Numbered from the stretch's first letter, positions 1 through 9,448 are shown. The stretch: DNA of 64,000 nucleotides from JACMLC01 sp963817025 (GCA_963817025.1 CAWFML010000005.1:1798001-1862000), one strand, 5' to 3'. Made by a program: numbers and translations. The notes: generated by a model not told the origin, from the sequence alone.

Positions 1-2424
1 GAGCATCCTGACCTCGCCGAAAGACTAAGCGCTAATGAGCTTTCAGAGACACGCATCTGGCGATTTGAAGAAGTCTTTGCGATGCCTGACGAGCGTACGG
101 AAGATGAAAGAATGGCTATGCTCCCCACGCGCGTTCACCCGCAGTCGGTCGCCTCTCTGATCTTCACTTCCGGCACGACCGGGAGACCGAAAGGCGTGAT
201 GCTCTCGCACAGGAATCTGACGAGCATGACAAGCATGCTGTCATCCGTCTTCGATATGTCAACGAGCGACGGCGTCCTGTCAGTGCTTCCGCTGCATCAC
301 ACTTTTGAATTCTCGACAGGCTTTCTCACGCCCCTAAGTCGCGGCGCGCAAATAACTTATCTCGAAGAGTTATCGGGCGAAGCACTCGCTCGCGCAATCA
401 AGAACGGCCACGTCACGGGCATGGTCGGCGTGCCTGCTTTGTGGGAACTTTTGCATCGCCGCATCAAGAATAAATTCAACGAGCGCAGCGAATGGATTGG
501 CAGCACAGCCGATTTACTGATTCGCGCCAATGCATGGCTGCGCGACAATACGCCGCTCAATCTGGGCAGCTTTGCTTTCTATCCGATTCACAAAGGTCTC
601 GGCGGGCGCATACGCTATCTCATCAGCGGCGGCTCCGCTTTGAGCGAGAAAGTGCAGAAGGATTTTCACGGACTCGGCTTTACGATTCTGGAAGGCTACG
701 GGCTGACTGAAGCTTCGCCCGTGCTGACCGTCACGCGCCCGCGCAACAGCATGCTGTCGGGCAGCGTCGGCAAACCTTTGCCCGGCGTCGAAATCAAGAT
801 TGCAGAGGCGGACGCATCCGGCATCGGCGAAGTGATTGCGCGCGGGCCAAACGTAATGCTCGGCTATTATGAAAATAAAGCTGCGACGGATGAGACGTTG
901 ATCGAGCGTTGGCTGCACACGGGCGATCTCGGTCGTTTCGACGACGACGGCAATCTTTATCTCGTCGGTCGCTCGAAAGACATCATCGTTGATTCCAACG
1001 GCAAGAATGTTTACCCGGATGAGTTGGAAGAAGTCTACAACAGTTCGCCTCTTATCAAAGAGCTGAGCATCGTCGGGTTGCCGGATGACGACGGCGGCGA
1101 AAAGATTGCGTGTCTGGTCGTGCCTGACTTTGACTATGACATCTCGCTCTCGCGCACGGAGACGCACAAAAAAGTCGAAGAGCATTTCCGCGACATCTCG
1201 TCCGCGCTTCCCTTTTACAAGCGCGTCAAGGTCTTGCATTTCTGGGATGGCGAGCTGCCGCGCACAGCCACGCGCAAGGTCAAGCGGCGCGAGGTTGTGG
1301 CTGCCATGCAGACGCTCGAACAGAGCATGCGGACGGCCAATCGCGTCAAGTCCGAGTCGGCCAAAGACGACAGGCAAGGATGGCTGCTCGGCGTGATAGC
1401 GACTGTCGCCAGCAGGCCGCGCTCCGAGATTACGCTGGACACACGCTTTAGCGATTTAGGTTTTGACAGCCTGATGTATGTCGAGCTGGCGACGGCGATA
1501 GAGAATGCAGGCGGCACGCTTATCTCGCCAGACACTTTGAACGAGGTGCAGGACGTGCGCGAGCTATCGAACGCCGTCACGCGCCAGCAGGCACGCAAGG
1601 AAACCGAAAGACCGCCCGCAGAGAAACCGCGCGCCGAGACGGAAGAGATTTACATTCCGTCTTTCGTCAAAGTTGTAGGCAACAAAGGCTTGGACGCTTT
1701 GCAGCGCGTCTTTTATGAGAAAGTCTTGCACACGAATTATGAAGGCCGCGCGAATATTCCCGTTCACACAAACTTTATCGTTGCGCCCAATCACACTTCG
1801 CATCTGGACATGGGCCTTGTGAAGATGGCGCTCGGCGAAGCCGGAAAGGATATGGTCGCGCTGGCCGCCGCAGACTATTTCTTCGATAACAAATACAAGC
1901 GCGCTTACATGGACAACTTTACCAACACCGTGCCGATTGAGCGGAGCGGCTCTTTGCGTCAATCTTTGCGTCATGCGCGTTCGTTTATCGAAGGCGGCTA
2001 CAACGCGCTCATCTTTCCCGAAGGCGGGCGCACGCTTGACGGTGTGCTGGCAGACTTCAAGCCTATCATCGGCTATCTGGCGCTCTCCTGCCGCGTGGGC
2101 ATCCTGCCTGTTTTTCTTTACGGCACTTACGACGCACTGCCGAAGGGATCGAATCTCATCAAGAGCCGCGACATAGGCGCACGCATCGGCCACTATCTTT
2201 CGTATGAAAAGTTGGAAGAGATGACAAAGGGCATGGCCCGCGCGGAAGCCTACAGGCTCATAGCCGCGCTCGCGCGCCACGAGGTCGAAAACCTGCGCGA
2301 CGGCACGCGCCACAGCTTTGACGCTAAAGCCTTGCGCAAGCGCTGGAAGAGCGAGCGGCGCGCAGCCACGGCGGAGCGCGAAGAACAAGCCAGGACTGAC
2401 CATCTTTCAGCAGTCGGAGACTGA
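1..2424 (+). CDS. Acyl-CoA/acyl-ACP synthetase - ACP - PlsC acyltransferase fusion (5' end outside window)
   Basis: The reading frame is open from the first base, so the N-terminus lies upstream of the window; residue numbers here count from the Met at 82. An adenylate-forming domain shows the P-loop-like motif TSGTTGRPKG (about 29-38), GYGLTEASP, and the TGDLG and GRSKD motifs. It is followed by an acyl-carrier-type domain with LGFDSLMYVEL, whose Ser (about 462) is the likely phosphopantetheine site. A C-terminal PlsC domain has NHTSHLD (about 570) and FPEGGRT (about 645). Known family roles suggest that it activates a fatty acid, holds it on the built-in carrier and esterifies a lysophospholipid-like acceptor. 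The order is reversed from E. coli Aas (acyltransferase first) and includes a carrier domain. Neighbouring lipid genes fit a membrane-lipid role. Confidence 0.88.
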   Translation, partial: EHPDLAERLSANELSETRIWRFEEVFAMPDERTEDERMAMLPTRVHPQSVASLIFTSGTTGRPKGVMLSHRNLTSMTSMLSSVFDMSTSDGVLSVLPLHHTFEFSTGFLTPLSRGAQITYLEELSGEALARAIKNGHVTGMVGVPALWELLHRRIKNKFNERSEWIGSTADLLIRANAWLRDNTPLNLGSFAFYPIHKGLGGRIRYLISGGSALSEKVQKDFHGLGFTILEGYGLTEASPVLTVTRPRNSMLSGSVGKPLPGVEIKIAEADASGIGEVIARGPNVMLGYYENKAATDETLIERWLHTGDLGRFDDDGNLYLVGRSKDIIVDSNGKNVYPDELEEVYNSSPLIKELSIVGLPDDDGGEKIACLVVPDFDYDISLSRTETHKKVEEHFRDISSALPFYKRVKVLHFWDGELPRTATRKVKRREVVAAMQTLEQSMRTANRVKSESAKDDRQGWLLGVIATVASRPRSEITLDTRFSDLGFDSLMYVELATAIENAGGTLISPDTLNEVQDVRELSNAVTRQQARKETERPPAEKPRAETEEIYIPSFVKVVGNKGLDALQRVFYEKVLHTNYEGRANIPVHTNFIVAPNHTSHLDMGLVKMALGEAGKDMVALAAADYFFDNKYKRAYMDNFTNTVPIERSGSLRQSLRHARSFIEGGYNALIFPEGGRTLDGVLADFKPIIGYLALSCRVGILPVFLYGTYDALPKGSNLIKSRDIGARIGHYLSYEKLEEMTKGMARAEAYRLIAALARHEVENLRDGTRHSFDAKALRKRWKSERRAATAEREEQARTDHLSAVGD

Positions 2425-2429
2425 GGGAC

Positions 2430-2490
2430 AGTGACAAGTGACGAGGGACAAGATAAAAGCCTTCTATCTTGTCCCTCGTCACTTGTCACT
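2430..2490. repeat. Heptad-based palindrome upstream of the epimerase gene
   Basis: A perfect 26-bp inverted repeat: arms 2430-2455 and 2465-2490, loop of 9. The arm is built of 7-nt units GTGACAA, GTGACGA, GGGACAA. It lies between the stop at 2424 and the ATG at 2506, so a hairpin could form in the transcript just before the start codon. The sequence continues with one more GTCACT-type unit on the right. It closely resembles the repeat at 25036-25100. Confidence 0.85.
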
Positions 2491-2505
2491 CGTCACTGCA
2501 TTTAT

Positions 2506-3615
2506 ATGGCAACGACAAAATCAAAACAGGGCGCGGCGTGTCAGACCAAAACGGCGGCGAAAACGCGCGCGAAATCTTCCGTCAAGGAAAGCGCTGCGAT
2601 AGCTACGCGTCCGCAGCCGAAGACGCTGGTTACCGGCGGGACAGGATTTCTCGGCGCGCATCTCGTCAGGCAACTGGTGGCTGACGGCGCAAAGAACCTG
2701 CGTGTGATGGCGACAAGGGTTCCGGCATGGCTCGAAGAGTTGGGCGTTGAGCCGGTCGCAGGCTCGATTACGAATGCGGATGATGTCAGGCGCGCTGTCG
2801 AAGGCGTCGCGGAGATTTATCATCTGGCGGGCCGCGTCTCGCGCGAAGACGATGATGCGCGTGAGATGTACAAGGTGCATGTGGACGGGACGCGCCTGTT
2901 GTGCGAGGCCGCGCGCGAGGCTGGCGTCAAGTCAATCGTCATGGCTTCGACGAGCGGCACGATTGCGGTCACAGATGATAAAGATATTGTGCCGGACGAG
3001 GATTGGCCCACGCCGCTAGACATTATTTCGCGTTGGCCTTATTACGCCAGCAAGTTTTATCAGGAACGTGTCGCGCTCGAACATTTTGCGGGTAGCAACG
3101 CGCGTCTCGTCATCATGAATCCGAGCCTGTTGCTTGGGCCGGGCGATGAGCGGCTCAGCTCTACGAAAGTGATTCTTGATTTCATGGCGCGTAAGATTAC
3201 CGCGACTCCATCGGGCGGCTTGAGTTTCGTTGATGTGCGTGATGCTGCGGCGGCTTTTCGCGCGGCGATGGAGAAAGGCGCTCATGGCGAGCGTTACCTG
3301 CTCGGCGCAGCCAACTGGTCTTTTGAAAAGTTCTTCGGACGCCTCGAACGCCTCACAAAAATCTCAGCCCCGCGCCTTTCTCTTCCCTCAAAGCTGGCGG
3401 TCACAGGCGCGCAGGTCGTGCATGCCCTCTACAAACACTGGAAGCTTGCGCCTCCCGTGCAGCCCGGCGCGGTCGAGATGGCGGAATATTTCTGGTATTT
3501 CGATTCATCAAAAGCCGAACAGGAACTCGGCTTTGCGCCGCGCGACCCGGGCGAGACTTTGCAGGAGACTGTCGCTTTCGTCAGGGAAAACTTTTTAGGC
3601 GTGGGGGCGTTCTGA
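2506..3615 (+). CDS. NAD-dependent epimerase/dehydratase (extended SDR, HpnA/dihydroflavonol-reductase-like)
   Basis: Extended short-chain dehydrogenase with the Rossmann motif TGGTGFLG at about residues 43-50 and the catalytic YASK at about 180-183. The rest (HLAGRVS, MNPSLLLGPGD) follows the family that includes hopanoid-associated HpnA and 4-dihydromethyltrisporate/flavonol reductases; the substrate cannot be read from sequence. A Lys/Ala/Thr-rich N-terminal extension of about 40 residues precedes the nucleotide fold. I chose ATG 2506 because the frame upstream of it runs through the palindromic repeat. It follows the acyl-activating fusion on the same strand after 81 bp, so cotranscription is likely and a lipid or polyketide-like substrate is plausible. 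Confidence 0.8.
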   Translation: MATTKSKQGAACQTKTAAKTRAKSSVKESAAIATRPQPKTLVTGGTGFLGAHLVRQLVADGAKNLRVMATRVPAWLEELGVEPVAGSITNADDVRRAVEGVAEIYHLAGRVSREDDDAREMYKVHVDGTRLLCEAAREAGVKSIVMASTSGTIAVTDDKDIVPDEDWPTPLDIISRWPYYASKFYQERVALEHFAGSNARLVIMNPSLLLGPGDERLSSTKVILDFMARKITATPSGGLSFVDVRDAAAAFRAAMEKGAHGERYLLGAANWSFEKFFGRLERLTKISAPRLSLPSKLAVTGAQVVHALYKHWKLAPPVQPGAVEMAEYFWYFDSSKAEQELGFAPRDPGETLQETVAFVRENFLGVGAF

Positions 3616-3617
3616 AT

Positions 3618-3705
3618 AAGGCAAAAGTAAAAAGGTAAAAGGCAAAAGTGAGAAAGGCATCCAGCCCGTCTTCACTTTTGCCTTTTACCTTTTTACTTTT
3701 GCCTT
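3618..3705. repeat. Heptad palindrome between convergent genes
   Basis: A perfect 34-bp inverted repeat (3618-3651 and 3672-3705) with a 20-nt loop. Arms are tandem 7-nt units GGCAAAA, GTAAAAA, GGTAAAA, GGCAAAA. It fills almost the whole gap between two converging genes (stops at 3615 and 3709) and could serve as a two-way transcription terminator, although the stem is AT-rich. Confidence 0.85.
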
Positions 3706-3708
3706 CTA

Positions 3709-4632
3709 TCAGCAACGAACGCGCAGAGCTTGCGGCAACACTTCAAACGTCGCAGGCAGATGCCCCGGCAACTCGCCGTCAATTTCAATAGCAATCTTTT
3801 CATCATCTCTCGCCGGGCGCACAGTGATGCGCGTTGCCAGAGCATGATGCACCTGTTGCATGCCGAGGTGTGTGCCCAGATAAAGCTGATGTGCGTTGGT
3901 CAGAATCTTAACGGCGGAGAGGTCTCCGATGCTGACGACATCGAACTGCCCGTCGTTTAACTTCGCTTCCGGCGCGATCTTCATCCCGCCGCCGAAGTAG
4001 CGCGCGTTGGCGATACAGAGATTCGCAACCGTGAGGCGTCTTTCCCGCCCGTCATCGAGTTTAACCAGCGCGGTCGTGCTCTGTGAGGCCAGCGTCGTCT
4101 GTAGCATGGCGAGCGCGAAAGCGGCCTTGCCTCCGAGCCAGCCGGAATCTCTTTCTTTGACACGGCGAATCACATCGCCGCTCATGCCGAAGGAGGCCAC
4201 GCCGAGAAAGTATCGCATCTCATCCAATCCTTCGTGATTAAGATAAGTGGCGCGGCCCACATCCATCCGGCGCGTGCGCCCGGAGCGCAAGAGGCGCGCG
4301 GCAGCTGCCATACGCGAAGGAATTTTTAGAGTCTTCTGAAAGTCTCCGCCCGTGCCGCTCGGCAAGATACCAAGCTCTGCATCCGCGCCGGATTCCAGAA
4401 TCCCGTTTGCGACCTCGGAAATAGTCCCGTCGCCGCCGCAGGCCACAATCAAACGCCTGCCCTCGCGTGCGGACTGCGCCGCCAGTTTCGCGGCATCTCC
4501 GCGCCCGCGCGTGAACTCGCAGTTGAATGCGCCGAAATGCGTTGACAGCTCGCTTGCCATTCCGGGCCAGGCCGCGCCGGTCGCGCCGCCTGCGGAGGTT
4601 GGATTGACTATGACAAGTGGCAAAGAGGCCAT
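3709..4632 (-). CDS. Diacylglycerol kinase family lipid kinase (YegS/DgkB-like)
   Basis: A 307-residue protein typical in length for the DAGK catalytic family. The N-terminus VIVNPTSAGG, the nucleotide motif GGDGT (66-70) and GTGGDF (93-98) are diagnostic. The C-terminal half is the all-beta domain with GGGMKIAPEAKLNDG. It probably phosphorylates a diacylglycerol, ceramide or related lipid at the inner membrane face. The exact lipid cannot be inferred. It lies 31 bp downstream of the PlsC-like gene on the same strand, and the pair is likely one transcript serving phospholipid synthesis or recycling. Confidence 0.88.
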   Translation of the reverse strand: MASLPLVIVNPTSAGGATGAAWPGMASELSTHFGAFNCEFTRGRGDAAKLAAQSAREGRRLIVACGGDGTISEVANGILESGADAELGILPSGTGGDFQKTLKIPSRMAAAARLLRSGRTRRMDVGRATYLNHEGLDEMRYFLGVASFGMSGDVIRRVKERDSGWLGGKAAFALAMLQTTLASQSTTALVKLDDGRERRLTVANLCIANARYFGGGMKIAPEAKLNDGQFDVVSIGDLSAVKILTNAHQLYLGTHLGMQQVHHALATRITVRPARDDEKIAIEIDGELPGHLPATFEVLPQALRVRC

Positions 4633-4663
4633 GCGTGTTCGGCGTATGAAAGAGTGTCTGTTG

Positions 4664-5614
4664 TTATCTGGTTAGTTGCATTCTATCGTCTGGCATGCTT
4701 TGCAAGGCAAACTGTGCGCGGTCTTCTTCTCCGAGTTCGGCAATCTTCTGCATGACGCGCTCTGCAATCTCTTTGTATGTGCGGACGTGATCTTTCTTTT
4801 CCAGAAAAGCAGTTAGGTCGAGTTGTGGGCCAAAGCGTATGCGAATCGGCCCGCCGCCAGTCCAGTTGCCTATGACCTGTCGCGGCAGATTGTTGCCGAG
4901 CCCGGCGATGAAGACGGGGATGACCTGCGGCGCAGCATCCTTGATGAGTTTGCCTACGCCCGGCTGTGCCCTGAGAAAAGAGTACGGGTCAGAGCTTTGA
5001 TTGCGCGTGCCTTCCGGGTGAAAGCCGATGATGTTCCCGCGTCCCTCGCGGCACAACTGGGCCAGCCGACGGACGGAATATTTATCGAAGAGACGCTTTT
5101 CATTCTCCGCAAAAATCGGCGGGTACATAGACCACCAGCCCATCAGCATATTGACCAGCATCCCCGGCGGCGATTCATAAAAGAAGCGTCCGCGCACTGG
5201 AAAAAAGAGACTCTTGGGCCAACTTGTCCGCCGGAAGAGCACAGACGAGACGGCATACATATCGAAAAACGAGCGGTGGTTGGCGACTAAGAGGATAGGG
5301 CGCTCGTGCGAGACGGCCTCTACATGCTCAAGCCCATAGACGCGCATCAGGTTGTAGGTCGCAAGCTGAATCCAACGCGAGCCGATGTGCTTTTGACACC
5401 ACGTCCAGAAAAGTTTCCATCGCCCCTGATTCATCCTGTGCGAGACGCGGAAGGCAAATCGCTCCAACAGGTCGAGCGCGGCAAGTTCTTCCTGCGTCGG
5501 GTCAAGCGGCTCTGCGCTTTGTACTTTGTGCTTTGTGCTTTGTGCTTCAGCCTTCGTCAATTCCTCATTGGTGGCCGATGGCGTTTCAATCTTTGTTGTA
5601 TCTTCCACTTTCAT
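4664..5614 (-). CDS. PlsC-like lysophospholipid acyltransferase
   Basis: The acyltransferase motif I NHRSFFD and motif III FHPEGTR place it in the PlsC/LPLAT superfamily, which acylates lysophosphatidic acid or similar lipids at the membrane. The frame is open to an ATG at 5650, but the ATG at 5614 (MKVEDTTK) gives a more reasonable start. The N-terminal 50 residues are low-complexity and include a stretch encoded by a 7-nt repeat (see 5517-5544). The catalytic domain starts only after about residue 55, so this tail is probably dispensable. It is the first gene of a two-gene lipid unit with the downstream diacylglycerol-kinase-like gene. Confidence 0.83.
   Translation of the reverse strand: MKVEDTTKIETPSATNEELTKAEAQSTKHKVQSAEPLDPTQEELAALDLLERFAFRVSHRMNQGRWKLFWTWCQKHIGSRWIQLATYNLMRVYGLEHVEAVSHERPILLVANHRSFFDMYAVSSVLFRRTSWPKSLFFPVRGRFFYESPPGMLVNMLMGWWSMYPPIFAENEKRLFDKYSVRRLAQLCREGRGNIIGFHPEGTRNQSSDPYSFLRAQPGVGKLIKDAAPQVIPVFIAGLGNNLPRQVIGNWTGGGPIRIRFGPQLDLTAFLEKKDHVRTYKEIAERVMQKIAELGEEDRAQFALQSMPDDRMQLTR
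5517..5544. repeat. Heptad repeat inside a coding region
   Basis: Four tandem 7-nt units (CTTTGTA then three CTTTGTG) within the 5' coding part of the PlsC-like gene. On the minus strand they encode the repetitive stretch AQSTKHKVQS. The same units occur in the intergenic palindrome at 9251-9350, so the element appears to have been absorbed into a protein N-terminus. Confidence 0.85.
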
Positions 5615-5690
5615 CTTTAACCACAAGGCTACACCACACAAGCGCGCCAAACAAAATCAAAGCGCCAGGAACAAAACACAAAGACCATCT

Positions 5691-8600
5691 TTAATCAATC
5701 GAAAAATATTTCGCCTCTTCGTGATGCACGATAATGGCAGAGGTTGATTGCTCAGGGTCGAGCATATATTCCTCTGTCAGCTCGACCTCGATCCGCGAGG
5801 GGTCAAGCAACTCGAAGAGTTTTGTCTGGTCTTCCAGATTCGGGCACGCCGGATAACCGAAGCTGTAACGCGAGCCTTGATAGCCCTGATGAAAAAGCTT
5901 TGCCAGCTCCGGCGCATCTTTACCTGCAATGCCAAGCTCCGTGCGTATGCGCTTGTGCCAGAATTCGGCGAGGGCTTCAGCCGCTTCCACGCTCAGACCA
6001 TGAAAGTACAGATATTCGGCATAGTTATCGGCCTTGAAAAGCTCCTGCGAATAGACGCTTGCGCGGCGGCCCATCGTCACCAGATGAAAAGGCACGACAT
6101 CCACCCGGCCCGAATCCTGCGCGGCAAAATAATCCGCGAGACACAGACGCTTTCCGGCGGGCTGGCGCGGAAAAGTAAAACGCACGCGTTCTGTCTTCTC
6201 ATCATCCTCGTAGATGATAAGGTCGTTGCCAGAAGACTGGCAGGGGAAATAACCGTAGACCACGCGCGGCGTGAGCAGGGCCTCACGCTTCGAGCGTTCC
6301 TTCAATTCCTCGTAGACAGGCCGCACATGATTTTTGACCAGCGCGCTATATTCTTCATTGGATTTCTTGCCCTGCTTGAATTGCCACTGGCCTTTGAAGA
6401 GAGCCGTCTCGTTGACGAAAGAAAAAACTTCGTCAAGCGAGATGTCTTCAACAACGCGCGAGCCGTAGAAGGGAGCGCGCGGAATCGGCGCATCCTCTCT
6501 CACATCCGAGCGAACAGTGTGCGTCGTATCGCCCGCTATTTTTATAGCACGGGGACGAGCAGCCTTTTGTCCGAGTTTGGCGTCTTCGCCGACGAGGTCT
6601 TCCGTATCTTCTTCTGACCCTCCATTGCCGTTCGCTCCGGCCTTTGCGGCAATAGCTTTGACTTCATCCTTCTCTTCGGTCACGACGCCGCCACCGACCA
6701 AAGCATCCATCGTGTGCAAGCCTGCGAAAGCATCCTTGGCATAAAAGAGCGTGCCGTTGTAAACGGATTTCAAATCGTCTTCGACATAACGACGCGTCAG
6801 GGCCGCGCCGCCGAGCACGACCGGCACGCTGATGCCGCGCTCGTTCATCAACTCAAGATTATCTCTCATAATCAGAGTTGACTTGACCAGGAGGCCGCTC
6901 ATGCCTATGGCGTCCGCGCCGTGCTCCTGATACGCGCCGAGAATATTTTCGATGGTCTGCTTGATGCCGAGGTTGATGACCTTGTAGCCGTTGTTGGTCA
7001 GGATGATGTCCACCAGATTCTTGCCTATGTCATGGACATCGCCTTTGACGGTCGCCAGCACCATCGTGCCCTTAGCGCTCGCGCCGCCCTTCTTCTCCAT
7101 AAACGGCTCAAGGAATTTCACTGCGGTCTTCATCACTTCAGCAGATTGCAGGACGAAGGGAAGCTGCATTTGCCCGCTGCCGAAAAGGTCGCCCACCACT
7201 TTCATGCCGTCGAGCAGGATGGTGTTGATGATGTCGAGCGCCGGATAATTTTCGAGCGCGAGTTTCAGGTTATCTTCAAGCCCGATTTTTTCTCCGTCAA
7301 TGATGTGATGCTTGAGACGTTCCTCGACGGGCAGAAGGCTCATATCCTCCTTGGTGGTTTTCGCGGAGACGCCTTCAAAAAGCGTGGTAAAGATTCCCAG
7401 CGGGTCATACGTGCAGATGTCACCGTCGAATTTTCGCCGGTCATAAATCAACTCGTGTGCCACTTCGCGCTCGCGCTCGCCGATGCGATTCAACGGCAGA
7501 ATCTTGCTCGCGTTGACAATCGCCGCATCAAGTCCGGCTTCGACCGCGTCGTGCAGAAAGACGGAATTGAGCGCGATGCGCGCCGCAGGGTTCAAGCCGA
7601 AAGAGATGTTCGAGACGCCTAAGATGGTATAGCAGCCGGGCAATTCGGCTTTGATGCGCTTGATGCCTTCGATGGTTTCGAGAGCATTGCGGCGGTCTTC
7701 CTCGATGCCCGTCGAAATCGGCAGGGCCAGCGGGTCAAAGAAAATGTCGTGCGCGGGAATGCCGTATTTCTCAGTCGCCTGTTCATACGCGCGCTTTGCA
7801 ATCCTGAATTTTCCTTCGGCTGTGCGCGCCATGCCCTCTTCATCAATCGTGCCGATAACGATGCTTGCGCCATACTCTTTCGCCAGCTCAAGCACCTTGG
7901 CAAAGCGCGGCTCGCCATCCTCGTAGTTCGTAGAGTTGAGGATGCACTTGCCTCCGGCGTGTTGCAGACCGGCTTCCATCTTCTGCCATTCGGTCGAATC
8001 CAGCATCAGTGGAATCGTGACGTTTGTCACCAGACGCGATGCCAGCTCATGCATGTCGCGCTCGCCGTCGCGCCCGACAAAATCCACGTTTACATCAAGG
8101 ATGTGCGCGCCTTCCCTGACCTGCGATTTGGCGAGCGAGACGAGGCCGTCCCAATCTTCTGCGTTCAAGAGGTCGCGCATCTTCTTTGAGCCGCTCGCGT
8201 TGACGCGCTCGCCGACGATCAGAAACGAAGCATCCTGTTTGTAAGGTTGCTGCATAAAAATCGAAGCAGCAGCCGGAATGAGCCGCGCGTTACGCTCTTT
8301 CGGCGTCACGTTCTGCATGGCTTCGACCACCATCTTGAGGTGCGCGGGCGTCGTGCCGCAGCAACCGCCGACGATGTTGACGCCGAAATCCTGCGCGAAG
8401 TGGACTATCTGCGCCGTAAAACTTTCCGGCGTCTCGTCGTAATGCATCGCGCCGTCTTTCACTTCCGGCAAGCCCGCATTCGGCAGCACGGAGACGGGCA
8501 TCGGCGCGTTCTCGCAGAGATAGCGTATGTGCTCGGTCATGTTCTTCGGGCCGGTGCCGCAATTCATGCCGATGACATCAATCGGGAAAGGCTCAAGCGC

Positions 8601-9230
8601 GGTCAGGGCCGCGTTGATTTCCGTGCCGTTGAGCATCGTGCCGAAGATTTCAATTGTCACCTGCGCGATGACCGGGCGACGTTCCTTCGCTTTCTTGAAA
8701 TGCTCGAAGAGGGCCGCGAGCGCAGCCTTTGTCTGCAACAAGTCCTGACATGTTTCGACGATAAAGAGGTCTGCGCCTCCTTCAAAAAGCCCGCGCACCT
8801 GCTCCGCATAAGCCGCTTTCAGCTCACTGTAAGTGATATGTCCGAGCGTCGGCAGTTTCGTCCCCGGCCCCATAGAGCCAGCGACCCAGCGCGGCTTGCC
8901 TTTGGTGGAATAGTCGCGCGCGATACGCTTGGCAAGTTCCGCCGCTTTGAAGTTCAACTCGTAGGCCAGATGTGCGATCTGGTATTCGGCCAGCACGTGG
9001 GGCGTGCCGCCGAACGAGTCTGTTTCAATCACATCGCAGCCGACATCTAAAAATCCCGTATGAACTTTTTCGATAGCTTCCGGCTTGCTGAGGAGCAAAT
9101 ATTCCGGGCAGCCCTCGAATTGCGGCCCGCCGTAATCTTCCAGCGTCAAGTCCTGCACCTGCAAGTTAGTGCCCATCGCGCCATCGAAAATCACGATGCG
9201 CTCTTTTAATGCGTCGAGAAAAGTTGTCAT
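5691..9230 (-). CDS. metH: Cobalamin-dependent methionine synthase
   Basis: It transfers a methyl group from 5-methyltetrahydrofolate to homocysteine through methylcobalamin in the cytoplasm. All four modules are visible in 1179 residues (E. coli MetH has 1227). The homocysteine domain (about 1-310) has FDGAMGTNLQ, GMNCGTGP and GGCCGTTP, which provide the zinc cysteines. The pterin domain follows with GERVNASGSKK (about 340). The cobalamin domain has DVHDIGKN (about 730), whose His is the lower axial ligand. The C-terminal AdoMet reactivation domain ends the protein, after a Gly/Glu-rich linker. No Shine-Dalgarno is obvious at ATG 9230. The long upstream leader with a pseudoknot-like fold and terminator (9368-9500) suggests regulation by attenuation. 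Confidence 0.97.
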   Translation of the reverse strand: MTTFLDALKERIVIFDGAMGTNLQVQDLTLEDYGGPQFEGCPEYLLLSKPEAIEKVHTGFLDVGCDVIETDSFGGTPHVLAEYQIAHLAYELNFKAAELAKRIARDYSTKGKPRWVAGSMGPGTKLPTLGHITYSELKAAYAEQVRGLFEGGADLFIVETCQDLLQTKAALAALFEHFKKAKERRPVIAQVTIEIFGTMLNGTEINAALTALEPFPIDVIGMNCGTGPKNMTEHIRYLCENAPMPVSVLPNAGLPEVKDGAMHYDETPESFTAQIVHFAQDFGVNIVGGCCGTTPAHLKMVVEAMQNVTPKERNARLIPAAASIFMQQPYKQDASFLIVGERVNASGSKKMRDLLNAEDWDGLVSLAKSQVREGAHILDVNVDFVGRDGERDMHELASRLVTNVTIPLMLDSTEWQKMEAGLQHAGGKCILNSTNYEDGEPRFAKVLELAKEYGASIVIGTIDEEGMARTAEGKFRIAKRAYEQATEKYGIPAHDIFFDPLALPISTGIEEDRRNALETIEGIKRIKAELPGCYTILGVSNISFGLNPAARIALNSVFLHDAVEAGLDAAIVNASKILPLNRIGEREREVAHELIYDRRKFDGDICTYDPLGIFTTLFEGVSAKTTKEDMSLLPVEERLKHHIIDGEKIGLEDNLKLALENYPALDIINTILLDGMKVVGDLFGSGQMQLPFVLQSAEVMKTAVKFLEPFMEKKGGASAKGTMVLATVKGDVHDIGKNLVDIILTNNGYKVINLGIKQTIENILGAYQEHGADAIGMSGLLVKSTLIMRDNLELMNERGISVPVVLGGAALTRRYVEDDLKSVYNGTLFYAKDAFAGLHTMDALVGGGVVTEEKDEVKAIAAKAGANGNGGSEEDTEDLVGEDAKLGQKAARPRAIKIAGDTTHTVRSDVREDAPIPRAPFYGSRVVEDISLDEVFSFVNETALFKGQWQFKQGKKSNEEYSALVKNHVRPVYEELKERSKREALLTPRVVYGYFPCQSSGNDLIIYEDDEKTERVRFTFPRQPAGKRLCLADYFAAQDSGRVDVVPFHLVTMGRRASVYSQELFKADNYAEYLYFHGLSVEAAEALAEFWHKRIRTELGIAGKDAPELAKLFHQGYQGSRYSFGYPACPNLEDQTKLFELLDPSRIEVELTEEYMLDPEQSTSAIIVHHEEAKYFSID

Positions 9231-9250
9231 AATTTTATTTGTGTTTCGTA

Positions 9251-9350
9251 CTTTGTATTTTGCGCTTTGTGCTTTGCTTGTCCGGCCTGTCTTGAGTTTT
9301 AGAAATCAAGGTCGAGCTGCGTGCAAAGAACAAAGCACAAAATACAAAAC
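9251..9350. repeat. Imperfect heptad palindrome in metH leader
   Basis: Left arm 9251-9276 (units CTTTGTA, TTTTGCG, CTTTGTG) and right arm 9324-9350 are complementary with a few mismatches; the loop is about 47 nt. It lies immediately before the metH start codon and uses the same 7-nt units as the repeat at 5517-5544. Confidence 0.7.
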
Positions 9351-9367
9351 ACGTCTTTACAAAAGTT

Positions 9368-9397
9368 AAAGCCCCGCGCTTCACAACGCGGGGCTTT
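9368..9397 (-). terminator. GC-rich hairpin, possible metH leader attenuator
   Basis: A perfect 11-bp stem (9368-9378 with 9387-9397), GC-rich with an 8-nt loop. On the minus strand it is followed by AACTTTTGT, a partly U-rich tail. It lies 138 nt before metH and downstream of a candidate metH promoter, as expected for a premature terminator. It could also simply insulate the divergent coaD side. Confidence 0.6.
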
Positions 9398-9448
9398 CAA
9401 CCGAATCTCTTAAATGAAACTTACGGGAAAGACTCACCGAGCTGTTTA

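Noticed and set aside
514..1377. 287-codon minus-strand frame opposite the acyl-activating fusion
   Set aside because: Antisense shadow; the plus strand has all adenylate-forming motifs.
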